In this document: positions 44,763 to 53,983 of the stretch, one piece after another
Numbering within the stretch: position 1 is the first letter of the stretch
Layout of the letters: each line of letters begins with the position of its first letter
From: Streptomyces litmocidini
Lineage (GTDB): Bacteria; Actinomycetota; Actinomycetes; Streptomycetales; Streptomycetaceae
DNA: 64,000 nucleotides
Assembly (NCBI RefSeq): GCF_014649755.1
Contig: NZ_BMTQ01000004.1
Location: 62,001-126,000, forward strand
Direction of reading: 5' to 3'
The notes under the pieces: generated by a model
Database searches by the model: none
Told to the model about the DNA's origin: nothing
Seen by the model: only the letters and a program-made list of their open reading frames with translations
Translations under genes and position numbers: made by a program

Positions 44763-47239
44763 TGGGACGCCACCGCCTTGCCGTCGGCGCCTGTCGCGCC
44801 CCTCGTGTACTGGGGGTGGATCAGGCCCACGCAGCTGTACGGGAGTTCGTCGACCACCTCGACCGGTACGCCGCGCTGCTCGGCGAGCAGCCGGACGTGC
44901 GCGAGTTCGGCGTCGGCGCCCCGCTTGGCGAGGATCTTCCAGGGGACGCGGCGGAGCAGGACGCGGGTGGTCTCGCCGACGCCCGGCTTGACCAGGTTGA
45001 CGTCGTGGATGCCGTACTCCTCGCTGATCCGCTCGACGGCCGCCCAGCCCTCCCAGGTGGGGGTGCGGTCGGCGGCCAGGAGCTCCTTGACGTCCGTGTC
45101 GACGGTCGCGGCGACCTCGTCGAAGCGGGCGGCGACGGCGTCGAGGAAGGACCCGGAGACGTCGGACCCGGCCAGCTCGCGGTAGAACTTGGCGCCGTGG
45201 AAGTCGTTCGGCCCGACGAGGTCGGAGCGGAGGACCGTACGCGATATCAGGCCGGAGACCGTGGAGTTGAGGCACGCGGAGGGGATGAGGAAGTCCTCGC
45301 GGGTGCCGTAGGTGCGGACGCAGGAGCCGGGGTCGGCGAGGACCGCGATCTCCGGGTCGAAGCCCTCGAACTCCTGTAGCGCCTCGGCGAGTTCGCGGGT
45401 GATGGCGCCCTTGCCGGTCCAGCCGTCGACGAACACGACGTCGGCCGGGTCGTGGTGGGCGGCGAGCCAGCGCAGCGCGTTGGCGTCGATGCCGCGGCCG
45501 CGGACGATGGAGACGGCGTAGTGCGGGAGGTCGAGGCCGTGGCGGGCCTGCGCCCAGCGGCGCATGAGGACGCCGACGGGGGTGCCCGCCCGGGCGAGGG
45601 AGACCAGGACCGGGCGGGCGGACCGCTCGGCGAGGACGGTCTCGGTGACCGTGCCGACGGCGCGGGCCATCCGGGCGGCGGAGCTCTCCAGGGCGGCGTG
45701 GAAGAGCTCCTGGTAGCGCTCGCTGGGCTGGTACTCGACGGGGAGCGACTCGGCGTAGTGGGCGCCGCCGCTCTGGATGGCCTCCTCCCGCTCCTCGGTG
45801 GGTGCCTCGAGTTCGACGTCCGAGAGGTCCTGGAGCAGCCAGCCGACCTCTTCGGGCGCGTACGAGGAGAAGGCGGGGCCGCGGAGGGGCTCGGGCAGCA
45901 TGGAGCTCCTTTCGGGAGCTTCGGGAGCTCCGGTGACGGAGACCGTGGGGGCGTGGGACGGGACGACCGCGAGCACGACGCGCGGGATGTGCGCGGCGAG
46001 CTGGGCGAGCAGGCCGTCGGGAGCGTGCAGGGCCGGGGTGTCGGCGGCGGAGTCGACGACGAGGACGACGGCGTCGAAGCCGGCGCCTGCGACGTTGTAG
46101 GCGTAGCGCTCGCCGGGTCCGTCGGCGGGGTCGTCGTGGGCGGGGAAGACGAGCCGGGTGCGGATCGCGTAGCCGGGGTCGTCGACGGCGAGGACGGGCG
46201 AGCGGGTGGTGGTGGAGTAGCGGACGTCGTGGCCGGCGTCCTCCAGGGCGGTGGCGAGGCGCAGCGGCGCGTACATCAGCTCCTCGAAGCCGAGGACGAG
46301 CACGCGGGGTCCCGCGGGGGGAGCGGCGCGGGCTTCCCGGGCCGCTGTCCCCGCCGGGGTGCGGAGCGCCTCCGCGAGTCTGTCCGCCATCGCCGGCAGC
46401 GCCTTCTCCAGGCGTTCCCGGTGCTCGGTCGTGAAGCCGTGCCGGCCGCCGTCGGGGAGCCCCTCGGGCCAGCCGAGTTCCACCCGTACGGGTGCCTCCC
46501 GCGGCGCGCGGCGTACGGGGCCGGCCTCCGTCCCGTGGGCCTTCTCGTGTTCCGCCACCAGCGCCTGGCCCTTCTCCAGGACCCCGTCCGGGAGGCGGAC
46601 CGTGCCGGTGGCGCCGGCGACCAGGTCGACGCGGGCGCCGATCTCGGTGGCGAAGGCGTCCAGGCGGCCGGCGTCGGCGTCGGAGCGCATGTCGACGAGG
46701 GCCACGACGACGTACCGCTCGCGCGGGTAGCGCTCGTGCAGGGCGCGGATGGTGTTGAGGACGGTGTTGCCGGTGGAGAACTCGTCGTCGACGAGGACGA
46801 GGGGGCCGTCGCCCGCGAGGAGCTCGGGGTCCTCGGGCAGCAGGAGGTGCGAGGTGGCGTGGGAGTGGGACTCCTCGAAGCCGCCCGCGCGGGCGACGCC
46901 GGCCACCGGGCGGCGGGTGGAGTGGAGGTACGGGGCGGTGCCGAGGCCGTCGGCGACGGCGTGCCCGAGGGCGGTGGCGGTCTCCGCGTAGCCGAGGACG
47001 ACGGACCGGGCGGCCTCCTCGTCGCCGAGGAGCTCGCGGACGCTCCGGCCGAGGTCGAGGCCGGAGCCGTACACGACGGAGGGGCGCTGCGGCACGTGCT
47101 TGCCGAGCACGTGGGAGACCAGCAGGTGCGCGCGCTTGGGGTTGCGACGCAGTGCGAGGCCCAACAGGGCCGGTAGCTCCTCGCCGCCGATCAGTTCGAC
47201 GCCCAGTCGCTCCGCGACCCACGTTCCGGTCCACACCAC
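44759..47239 (-). CDS. Fused PRTase-TRSP-StiP-PELOTA protein of the Ter module
   Basis: An 826-residue open frame. Residues about 20-215 form a phosphoribosyltransferase (PRPP loop VLVDDEFSTGNTVLN). About 305-425 is the TRSP domain (VLVLGFEELMYAPL, STTTRSPVLAVD). From 447 on it is StiP-like (LPEPLRGPAFSSYAPEEVGW) with a second PRTase-like core, and the last 90 residues hold a PELOTA-type RNA-binding domain (GVGETTRVLLRRVPWKI). Other genomes, as I recall, carry two genes. Here the frame is unbroken, yet an internal ATG at 45901 has a good AGGAG 5 nt upstream, so both a fusion and a separate 380-residue StiP may be made. The start is GTG 47239. Confidence 0.85.
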   Translation of the reverse strand: MVWTGTWVAERLGVELIGGEELPALLGLALRRNPKRAHLLVSHVLGKHVPQRPSVVYGSGLDLGRSVRELLGDEEAARSVVLGYAETATALGHAVADGLGTAPYLHSTRRPVAGVARAGGFEESHSHATSHLLLPEDPELLAGDGPLVLVDDEFSTGNTVLNTIRALHERYPRERYVVVALVDMRSDADAGRLDAFATEIGARVDLVAGATGTVRLPDGVLEKGQALVAEHEKAHGTEAGPVRRAPREAPVRVELGWPEGLPDGGRHGFTTEHRERLEKALPAMADRLAEALRTPAGTAAREARAAPPAGPRVLVLGFEELMYAPLRLATALEDAGHDVRYSTTTRSPVLAVDDPGYAIRTRLVFPAHDDPADGPGERYAYNVAGAGFDAVVLVVDSAADTPALHAPDGLLAQLAAHIPRVVLAVVPSHAPTVSVTGAPEAPERSSMLPEPLRGPAFSSYAPEEVGWLLQDLSDVELEAPTEEREEAIQSGGAHYAESLPVEYQPSERYQELFHAALESSAARMARAVGTVTETVLAERSARPVLVSLARAGTPVGVLMRRWAQARHGLDLPHYAVSIVRGRGIDANALRWLAAHHDPADVVFVDGWTGKGAITRELAEALQEFEGFDPEIAVLADPGSCVRTYGTREDFLIPSACLNSTVSGLISRTVLRSDLVGPNDFHGAKFYRELAGSDVSGSFLDAVAARFDEVAATVDTDVKELLAADRTPTWEGWAAVERISEEYGIHDVNLVKPGVGETTRVLLRRVPWKILAKRGADAELAHVRLLAEQRGVPVEVVDELPYSCVGLIHPQYTRGATGADGKAVASQ

Positions 47240-47257
47240 GTCGTCGACGTCCCTTCG

Positions 47258-48484
47258 TCAGCCGGCCAGGCCGGCGGTGAGCAGATCCACGAAGCCGACG
47301 TCCTCCTTGGCGACGCCGAAGACCTCGGCGCGCAGGAGGGTGCGCTCGGCCCACGCGCGATGCGGCTTCGCCTCGTTCATCTTGTTCGTGTAGGCGGAGC
47401 GGAGCACGCCGCCGCCGTCCCGCTCGGTCCGCAGGATGTCCTGGGCGTCGCTCCACTCCTCGTGGCTGACGACGGAGAGGGCGTGCACCGGCACCACGTG
47501 GGTGGGGTGGATGCAGGTCTTGCCGAGGAGGCCGTTGGCCCGGTCGAGTTCGATCTCGCGCAGCAGGCCGTCGAGGTCGTGCTCGATGAGGGCGGTGCGC
47601 AGGTCCTCGGCGCGGCCCTCCAGGAAGGGGCTGCGGCGCAGCTGGGGCTTGAACATGCGCTCGCCGGGACGGAAGTACTCCCAGACGGGTCCGGTGACGG
47701 TGAAGCCGGTCCCGTCGGAGCGGCCGAGGACGTTGACGACGTCGGCGATGACGCTCGCGACGATCTTGATGTCGTAGGCGGTCATGTCGGGCGAGCGGCG
47801 CAGCCCGTAGGCGGAGCAGAAGTCGGTGACGCCGAGGCGGAGGGCGAGGACGCGGTCGCGGTACTTGCCGGTGATGGAGGCGATCCCGGCGAGGGTCTCG
47901 GCCCGGGTCTCCAGGTGGAGGAGCTCGGGGGACTCCAGGACGGGCATGGCGAAGAGGCGCCGGCCGGTCGTCCGCTCGGCCTCGGTGAGCGCTTCGAGGA
48001 AGGCGTGGCCGCGGGCCTCGGTGAACTTGGGCAGCACGAATCCGGACAGCAGGCGGACGGAGGCGCCGAGGCGGTCGACGAGGTCGGTGATCTGGTGCGG
48101 TTCGCGGACCCGGATGAAGAGCAGGGGCAGGTCCGGGGCGGTGTCGGCGTCCGCCCCGGTGGCGGTGTCCGTCCCGGTCCCGGTGGCGGTGTCCGTCCCG
48201 GTCCCGGCGGCGAGGTCGGCGAAGTGCCGGACGAGGTTGTCCTCGCCCGCCTCGACGTCGGCGTCGCTGATGGAGTCCTCCAGGCAGAGCACCATGGAGA
48301 CCACTCCGCGTCCGGCCTGTTTGCGCACGGCGTCGGCGAGCCGGGGGCGGGTGGCCGGGCTGTAGAGCGTGGCGCCCAGGGCCACGGCGAGCGTGCGGGC
48401 GGGCGAGTCGGCCGTGAAGTCGGCCGGCTCCTGGTGGAACAGCCCGGTCCGTACCGCGGACGGGATGTGCCCGAAATGACGCAT
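47258..48484 (-). CDS. HpcH/HpaI aldolase / citrate-lyase-beta-like enzyme of Ter module
   Basis: A 408-residue TIM-barrel lyase. Typical parts are MVLCLEDSISDADV, LFIRVREPHQI, the PVLESPELL segment with the catalytic-region Glu, and GKTCIHPTHVVPV. A Gly/Thr/Asp micro-repeat near residue 105 (TGTDTATGTGTDTATG) is an insertion. It is the first gene of the minus-strand Ter unit, 18 nt before the PRTase start. It is divergent from the TerD gene at 48669, probably sharing the promoter region. The substrate is unknown. Confidence 0.85.
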   Translation of the reverse strand: MRHFGHIPSAVRTGLFHQEPADFTADSPARTLAVALGATLYSPATRPRLADAVRKQAGRGVVSMVLCLEDSISDADVEAGEDNLVRHFADLAAGTGTDTATGTGTDTATGADADTAPDLPLLFIRVREPHQITDLVDRLGASVRLLSGFVLPKFTEARGHAFLEALTEAERTTGRRLFAMPVLESPELLHLETRAETLAGIASITGKYRDRVLALRLGVTDFCSAYGLRRSPDMTAYDIKIVASVIADVVNVLGRSDGTGFTVTGPVWEYFRPGERMFKPQLRRSPFLEGRAEDLRTALIEHDLDGLLREIELDRANGLLGKTCIHPTHVVPVHALSVVSHEEWSDAQDILRTERDGGGVLRSAYTNKMNEAKPHRAWAERTLLRAEVFGVAKEDVGFVDLLTAGLAG

Positions 48485-48668
48485 GTGAGTCCCCCGTCTG
48501 CCTCTCCGGCCCTGATGACACGTGGCCGGTAATAGTACGTAGGTACGGGTGTCCTTAGTTCCCCGGGCGCGTGAAATTCAGGTAACCCACCGGCATCCGT
48601 CGCCCCGTCCGGTGTCGGGGGTGCCCCCGCGTTGTCCGCGGGCCGGGCGGGAGGGCAGGATTGCGGTC

Positions 48669-49520
48669 ATGACGCACGCGATGCAGAAGGGCTCCAACGT
48701 CCCTCTCGACACCGCGGCCGTACGGGCCGTGCTCCGCTGGACCCCGGGCCCCGGGGTCCCCGACGTGGACGCCTCGGCCCTGCTCCTCGGGCCCTCCGGC
48801 CGCGTGCGGTCCGACGAGGACTTCGTCTTCTACAACCAGCCGCGCCATCCCTCGGGGCTGGTGCGGCGGCTGCCGAAGAAGCGGGTCTCCGAGGGCCTGA
48901 CGGACACCGTGGAGGCCGATCTGGCCTCGCTCGACGTCTCGGTCGACCGGGTGGTGATCGCGGCCTCCTCCGACGGCGGCACCTTCCGCTCCGTCTCCGA
49001 CCTGCGGATCCTGCTGTACGACGCGGTGGCCGGGGCGGAGCACGAGCCGCTGGCGCTGTTCGAGGTGATGGCGGAGACCGGCGAGGAGACGGCGGTCATC
49101 TGCGGCGAGCTGTACCGGCGCGGGGACGGCTGGAAGTTCCGCGCGGTGGGGCAGGGCTATCCGACGGGGCTCGTCGGGCTCGCCACGGACTTCGGCATCT
49201 CGGTCGACGAGGACGCGGCGGAGGGCCGGGAGGACGACCAGGCCCCCCGGGGCGGGGTGCCGGGGGCGTCCGGGGACTCCTCCGACTCCGACCTGACCGT
49301 GGTCCACACCCCTCTGCCTCCGCAGCCGGCCGTACCGCCCCTGCCGGACCGGGTGCCGCCCATGCCGGACCGCGCGCCCGCCTACGGCTACCCGCCGCAG
49401 CAGCCGGTGGGCGCCCCGGCCCCCGCGTACGGCTACCCGCAGCCGGTGACCGCCCCCGAGCAGAACCCTGCCCCGGAGTTCCGCATGCCTCCGATGGGCC
49501 CCCAGTTCGTCCGGTCGTGA
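48669..49520 (+). CDS. TerD-family stress protein with Pro/Tyr-rich tail
   Basis: A 283-residue protein. The first 180 residues are a TerD Ca2+-binding beta-sandwich ([41 protein letters not shown]). The last 100 residues are a low-complexity tail with APAYGYP repeats. TerD proteins take part in tellurite, phage and envelope stress responses. ATG 48669 has AGGA about 10 nt upstream. It is divergent from the citrate-lyase-like gene. Confidence 0.87.
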   Translation: MTHAMQKGSNVPLDTAAVRAVLRWTPGPGVPDVDASALLLGPSGRVRSDEDFVFYNQPRHPSGLVRRLPKKRVSEGLTDTVEADLASLDVSVDRVVIAASSDGGTFRSVSDLRILLYDAVAGAEHEPLALFEVMAETGEETAVICGELYRRGDGWKFRAVGQGYPTGLVGLATDFGISVDEDAAEGREDDQAPRGGVPGASGDSSDSDLTVVHTPLPPQPAVPPLPDRVPPMPDRAPAYGYPPQQPVGAPAPAYGYPQPVTAPEQNPAPEFRMPPMGPQFVRS

Positions 49521-49572
49521 GGTCGACGGGGGCGACGGGGCCGACGGGGCCGACGGGGCCGACGGTCGGGCC

Positions 49573-50310
49573 CTACGCCTTGGTCTTGTAGCCGCGCCCC
49601 CACTGGAGGCCCCAGCCGTACAGCCGGTCCAGTTCGGCCTGGAAGCCGTACACGAACCGGACCTCGCGGCGGACGGTCAGCTCGCCCTTGACGTTCTCCA
49701 TGGAGAAGACGGCGCAGGAGCGGGCCTGCGGGGCGCGCTCGTCGAGCTCGATCTCGATCCGGGGGCCGTTGCTCGGGTAGAGCGTCACCTTGGCGTGCGT
49801 GCGGTCGAAGGCCGGCGTCTGGTCGTAGATGTACACGAAGAACAGCAGGCGCTTGATCTCGTCCCGGTGGTCCAGGTTGACGAAGACCGTCTCGCCCGAG
49901 GAGCCGCCGAAGCGGTCGTCGCCGCTGAGCTTCACGTACGGGGCCGTGTTGAGGTCGCCGAAGAAGCCGCCGAGCGGCTGCACGACCCCCTTGCTGCCGT
50001 CGGTGAGCTCGTAGAGGCAGCCGAGGTCGAGGTCGACGTTGACCATGCCCTGGGTGTGGGCCTGGACGACCTCGGGCTTGAAGAGCTGGGCGGGGTTCCG
50101 CAGCAGCCGTCCGCTCTGCCGGGAGCGGCCCTCGATGTCGGAGGTGCGCATCCGCCAGGAGAGGTTGACCCGGAGGTTGCCGGTGGCGGCGCCCTGTTTG
50201 GTGAGCGAGACGGTCGGGCGTCGTTTCGTCAGGTCGATCGCGTTCGACGCGGCGCTGCCCGAGTCGAACTGCGCCGTCCTCGTCGGAAACAGGTTGTCCC
50301 AGAAGGCCAT
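49573..50310 (-). CDS. TerA-like TerD-superfamily protein
   Basis: A 245-residue protein. The start NLFPTRTAQFDSGSAASNAI and the domain with NLSWRMRTSD, DLDLGCLYELTDG, and VFVNLDHRDEIKRLLFFVYIYD match the long TerA-type branch of the TerD superfamily. It probably works with the neighbouring TerD and TerC-like proteins. GAAGG lies 6 nt before ATG 50310. It follows the TerC-like gene on the same strand but a strong hairpin separates them. Confidence 0.85.
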   Translation of the reverse strand: MAFWDNLFPTRTAQFDSGSAASNAIDLTKRRPTVSLTKQGAATGNLRVNLSWRMRTSDIEGRSRQSGRLLRNPAQLFKPEVVQAHTQGMVNVDLDLGCLYELTDGSKGVVQPLGGFFGDLNTAPYVKLSGDDRFGGSSGETVFVNLDHRDEIKRLLFFVYIYDQTPAFDRTHAKVTLYPSNGPRIEIELDERAPQARSCAVFSMENVKGELTVRREVRFVYGFQAELDRLYGWGLQWGRGYKTKA

Positions 50311-50367
50311 GTCGCCTTCACCCCCCACTGGTCGTCACCGTCACGGCCGTCCGTACCGCGCACATGC

Positions 50368-50402
50368 CTGCGGGGCGGCCGGATCCACCGGCCGCCCCGC
50401 AG
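50368..50402 (-). terminator. Strong hairpin terminator after the TerC-like gene
   Basis: A perfect 15-bp stem: CTGCGGGGCGGCCGG pairs with CCGGCCGCCCCGCAG around ATCCA. Confidence 0.85.
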
Positions 50403-50428
50403 TGAAGCATTCCTCATCGGCGGGGGCG

Positions 50429-51571
50429 TCACACCCCGGACGGCACCTCGGTCTTGTCCTCCGAGGAACCGCCCTCGGCCGCCGCGAGCCGCTTGTTGCG
50501 GCGGACGGAGGACCAGAAGGACCAGGCGATGAGGAGGACGCCGATGGAGCCGGTGACGATCTCGGGGATCTCGTACTGGATGGTGATCATGAGGACCACG
50601 GCCAGGGCACCGATCGCGTAGTGGGCGCCGTGCTCCAGGTAGACGTAGTCGTCGAGGGTGCCCTGGCGGACCAGGTAGACCGTCAGCGAACGGACGTACA
50701 TGGCGCCGACGCCCAGGCCGAGCGCCATCAGCACGATGTCGTTGGTGACGGCGAAGGCGCCGATGACGCCGTCGAAGGAGAAGGAGGCGTCGAGGACCTC
50801 CAGGTAGAGGAACATGAAGAAGGCGGCCTTGCCGGCGAGCTGGACCGCGGGGACCTTCTTGCCGCTGCGCTCGGCCTCTTCCTCGGCCTCGTGCTCGCGC
50901 TCCTCTTCCTCCTCCAGCTTGTTCTCGAAGTAGCCGGAGAGACCGCCGACGACGAGGTACGTGATGAGGCCGGCGATGCCGGAGATCAGGACCGTCTGCG
51001 CCTTGTCGACGTGCGCGCCGCCGTGCTGGTGGGCGTGGGTCGCGAAGGTCATGGAGGTGATGAGCAGGACGACCAGCGCGATGCAGACCGACAGCATGTC
51101 GACCTTGCCGAGCTTGGCGAGCGGGCGCTCGATCCAGCGCAGCCACTGGATGTCACGGTCCTCGAAGATGAAGTCGAGGAAGATCATCAGCAGGAACATG
51201 CCACCGAAGGCGGCGATCGACGGGTGCGCGTCGGTCACCAGCTCCTGGTACCTGTCGGCGTCGTTCAGCGCGAGGTCGACGGCCTCGACGGGGCCGATCT
51301 TCGCGCTGATGGCGACGATCACGACGGGGAAGACGAGGCGCATGCCGAAGACGGCGATGAGCACGCCGACCGTGAGGAAGATCTTCTGCCAGAAGGCATT
51401 CATCTTCTGCAGGATTCCGGCGTTGACCACCGCGTTGTCGAACGACAGGGAGATCTCGAGGACGCAGAGGATCGCGACGATCCCGAACGCTTCCCACCCC
51501 CCGTAGGCCACCGCCACGGCCAGGCCGAGCACAGTGATCGCGAACGACCAGCCGAAGGTTTTCAGAATCAC
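50429..51571 (-). CDS. DUF475/TerC-like integral membrane protein
   Basis: A 380-residue membrane protein with about nine helices. The two repeated acidic signatures EISLSFDNAVVNAGIL and EVLDASFSFDGVIGAF mark the TerC/DUF475 family, likely metal-ion transporters. A cytoplasmic loop (about 220-240) is a run of Glu/Arg (NKLEEEEEREHEAEEEAE). GTG 51571 is the start. It lies 28 nt after a TerD gene on the same strand, so the two are probably co-transcribed. Confidence 0.9.
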   Translation of the reverse strand: MILKTFGWSFAITVLGLAVAVAYGGWEAFGIVAILCVLEISLSFDNAVVNAGILQKMNAFWQKIFLTVGVLIAVFGMRLVFPVVIVAISAKIGPVEAVDLALNDADRYQELVTDAHPSIAAFGGMFLLMIFLDFIFEDRDIQWLRWIERPLAKLGKVDMLSVCIALVVLLITSMTFATHAHQHGGAHVDKAQTVLISGIAGLITYLVVGGLSGYFENKLEEEEEREHEAEEEAERSGKKVPAVQLAGKAAFFMFLYLEVLDASFSFDGVIGAFAVTNDIVLMALGLGVGAMYVRSLTVYLVRQGTLDDYVYLEHGAHYAIGALAVVLMITIQYEIPEIVTGSIGVLLIAWSFWSSVRRNKRLAAAEGGSSEDKTEVPSGV

Positions 51572-51599
51572 TGTCTACCCCATCGTGAAATTACAGGCT

Positions 51600-52175
51600 T
51601 TACGAAACGTTGACCCCGAAGTCTAGAGCGATGCCCCGAAGCCCGGACGCGTACCCCTGGCCCACCGCCCGGAACTTCCATTCGCCGTTGTAGCGGTAGA
51701 GCTCGCCGAAGATCATCGCGGTCTCCGTGGAGGCGTCCTCCGAGAGGTCGTACCGGGCGAGCTCCTGGCCGTCCAGCTGGTTCACCACGCGGATGAACGC
51801 GTTGCTCACCTGGCCGAAGCTCTGGCCGCGGCTGTCGGCGTCGTGGATCGACACCGGGAAGACGATCTTGTCGCAGTGGGCCGGCACCTTGGTGAGGTCC
51901 ACGATGAGGGACTCGTCGTCCCCGTCACCCTCGCCGGTGAGGTTGTCGCCGGTGTGTTCGACGGACCCCTCGGGGCTGCGGAGCTGGTTGTAGAAGACGA
52001 AGTACTCGTCCCCGAGCACCCGGCCCGCCTGGCACAGCAGGGCGCTGGCGTCGAGGTCGAAAGGGGCTCCGGTGGTGGAGCGCGCGTCCCAGCCGAGTCC
52101 GACGAGGACCTGGGTCAGGTTGGGTGCGGCCTTGGAGAGGGAGACGTTGCCTCCCTTGGCGAGCGTGACGCCCAT
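51600..52175 (-). CDS. terD: TerD-family stress protein
   Basis: A 191-residue canonical TerD protein with the Ca2+-site segments [31 protein letters not shown] and [19 protein letters not shown]. It binds Ca2+ and acts in envelope or tellurite stress. It is very similar to, and of the same length as, the next TerD gene (52258-52833), a clear tandem duplication. ATG 52175. Its leader follows a strong hairpin. Confidence 0.93.
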   Translation of the reverse strand: MGVTLAKGGNVSLSKAAPNLTQVLVGLGWDARSTTGAPFDLDASALLCQAGRVLGDEYFVFYNQLRSPEGSVEHTGDNLTGEGDGDDESLIVDLTKVPAHCDKIVFPVSIHDADSRGQSFGQVSNAFIRVVNQLDGQELARYDLSEDASTETAMIFGELYRYNGEWKFRAVGQGYASGLRGIALDFGVNVS

Positions 52176-52206
52176 GATTCGGTTCCTCCCCGGTGGTGAT
52201 GAGGCA

Positions 52207-52241
52207 CGTCCGGCGCCGCACGGGAGGTGCGGCGCCGGACG
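52207..52241 (-). terminator. Perfect hairpin between the two TerD genes
   Basis: CGTCCGGCGCCGCAC pairs with GTGCGGCGCCGGACG around GGGAG. It should terminate or attenuate transcription from the upstream TerD gene. Confidence 0.85.
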
Positions 52242-52257
52242 GTTCGAACGGTTCGGC

Positions 52258-52833
52258 TCAGACGTTGACGCCGAAGTCCTGCGCGATGCCGCGCAGGCCC
52301 GAGGCGTACCCCTGGCCGACGGCGCGGAACTTCCACTCCGCGCCGTGGCGGTAGAGCTCGCCGAAGACCATGGCGGTCTCGGTCGAGGCGTCCTCGGAGA
52401 GGTCGTACCGGGCGATCTCGGCGCCGCCGGCCTGGTTCACGACGCGGATGAACGCGTTGCGCACCTGGCCGAAGGACTGCTGGCGGTTCTCCGCGTCGTA
52501 GATCGAGACCGGGAAGACGATCTTGGCCACGTCGGCCGGCACGCCGGCCAGGTTGACCTTGACCTGCTCGTCGTCGCCCTCTCCCTCGCCGGTGAGGTTG
52601 TCGCCGGTGTGCTCGACCGAGCCGTCGGCGCTCTTCAGGTTGTTGAAGAAGACGAAGTCCTGGTCGTTGCGGACCTTGCCCGCCTCACTCACCAGGATGG
52701 CGCTGGCGTCGAGGTCGAAGTCCGTACCGGTGGTGGTGCGGACGTCCCAGCCCAGACCGACGGTCACGGCGGTGAGGCCAGGGGCCTCCTTGGTCAGCGA
52801 GACGTTGCCGCCCTTGCTGAGGCTGACTCCCAC
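52258..52833 (-). CDS. terD: TerD-family stress protein
   Basis: A 191-residue canonical TerD protein ([50 protein letters not shown]). GTG 52833 is chosen because GGAGGG lies 6 nt upstream; the longer frame would add 17 atypical residues. It is a paralogue of the adjacent 51600-52175 gene. It is the first gene of the minus-strand TerD/TerC group. Confidence 0.93.
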   Translation of the reverse strand: MGVSLSKGGNVSLTKEAPGLTAVTVGLGWDVRTTTGTDFDLDASAILVSEAGKVRNDQDFVFFNNLKSADGSVEHTGDNLTGEGEGDDEQVKVNLAGVPADVAKIVFPVSIYDAENRQQSFGQVRNAFIRVVNQAGGAEIARYDLSEDASTETAMVFGELYRHGAEWKFRAVGQGYASGLRGIAQDFGVNV

Positions 52834-52972
52834 GAGTCCCTCCATAGGTTTCCAGGGGCAGCGCCCCCAGTCGTGCGTTGGCATCGGATCAACGTCTGGA
52901 TCCTAGTGACGGGTTCCCGGTCGAAACAGTCGATTCGCCCGGTGAATCCGAGGGTGTCGGCCCCGGCGACGC

Positions 52973-53431
52973 TCAGAGCGCTTCCAGGGCCTGGACGTAG
53001 TCGCGCGGGTCGCGGGCGTCCGACAGGGCGTTCACGACGGTCCAGCGGACGACGCCCTCCTTGTCGATGACGAAGGTGCCGCGGACCGCGCAGCCCTTCT
53101 CCTCGTCGAAGACGCCGTAGGCCCGGGAGGCCGCGCCGTGCGGCCAGAAGTCGGAGAGCAGCGGGAACTCCAGCCCCTCCTGGTCCCCGAAGACGCGGAG
53201 GGTGTGGATGGAGTCGTTGGAGACGGCGAGGAGCGCGGTGTCGTCGTTGACGAACGTCCGGAGGTCGTCGCGGAGCTCGCGCAGTTCACCGGTGCAGACG
53301 CCGGTGAAGGCGAAGGGGTAGAAGAGCAGCACCACGTTCTTCTCGCCGCGGAAGTCGGAGAGCCGCACGGTCCGGCCGTGGTTGTCCTTGAGCTCGAACT
53401 CCGGGGCCTTGGTGCCGACCTCGATCGCCAT
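52973..53431 (-). CDS. ahpE: AhpE-type one-Cys peroxiredoxin
   Basis: A 152-residue peroxiredoxin reducing hydroperoxides. The peroxidatic Cys is in FYPFAFTGVCTGEL (about residue 46). The segment FPLLSDFWPHGA and the AYGVFDEEKGCAVRGTFVID text match mycobacterial AhpE as remembered; a further Cys near residue 109 could act as a resolving residue. ATG 53431. It stands between the Ter group and DUF3052 with its own promoter region. Confidence 0.92.
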   Translation of the reverse strand: MAIEVGTKAPEFELKDNHGRTVRLSDFRGEKNVVLLFYPFAFTGVCTGELRELRDDLRTFVNDDTALLAVSNDSIHTLRVFGDQEGLEFPLLSDFWPHGAASRAYGVFDEEKGCAVRGTFVIDKEGVVRWTVVNALSDARDPRDYVQALEAL

Positions 53432-53515
53432 CGCGTACGCGTCCCTTTCGACGGGCCCGGGCCTTGGGCCGTTCCGGTGAACCCGGGTGGGCCCCAGCCT
53501 ACGGCCTGCGCACGA

Positions 53516-53545
53516 AAGCCCCCGCCGGCAGGCCGGCGGGGGCTT
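53516..53545 (-). terminator. Hairpin terminator after DUF3052 gene
   Basis: AAGCCCCCGCCGG pairs perfectly with CCGGCGGGGGCTT around CAGG, just after the DUF3052 stop. Confidence 0.85.
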
Positions 53546-53560
53546 CTCGCAGCGTGGTGA

Positions 53561-53983
53561 TCAGCGCTTGGGGGCAGCCAGGCGGGTGCCCGTCCAGTCC
53601 TTGGCGACGCTGATGCTCTTGGTCTGGGAGAGACCCGCTGTCTGCGCGGCATCCTGGATGTCGGACGGCTCGATGTAGCCGTCGCGGCCGGTCTTCGGGG
53701 TCAGCAGCCAGATGTTGCCGCCGTCCTCCAGAAGACCGATGGCGTCCACCAGTGCGTCGGTGAGATCGCCGTCCTCGTCGCGGAACCACAGCACGACGAC
53801 GTCGGCGACGTCGTCGTAGTCCTCGTCCACGAGATCCTGTCCGATGACGGACTCGATGCCTTCACGGAGATCCTGGTCGACGTCTTCGTCGTAGCCGATC
53901 TCCTGGACCACCTGTCCGGGCTCGAACCCCAGCCTCGCTGCCGGGTTGGTCCGCTCCTCCGCGTGGTCCGCGGTCGCGCTCAC
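53561..53983 (-). CDS. DUF3052 protein
   Basis: A 140-residue acidic cytosolic protein (RLGFEPGQVVQEIGYDEDVD, DVVVLWFRDEDGDL, WLLTPKTGRDGYIEPSDI) of the DUF3052 family, conserved in actinobacteria and usually beside aceE. The function is unknown. GTG 53983 has a perfect AGGAGG 7 nt upstream. It is divergent from aceE. Confidence 0.92.
   Translation of the reverse strand: MSATADHAEERTNPAARLGFEPGQVVQEIGYDEDVDQDLREGIESVIGQDLVDEDYDDVADVVVLWFRDEDGDLTDALVDAIGLLEDGGNIWLLTPKTGRDGYIEPSDIQDAAQTAGLSQTKSISVAKDWTGTRLAAPKR

Noticed and set aside
43899..48521. Minus-strand frame of about 1540 codons
   Set aside because: Only the final 287 codons are a real gene (HAD); the earlier part is a shadow of the PRTase/StiP and citrate-lyase-like genes in another frame.
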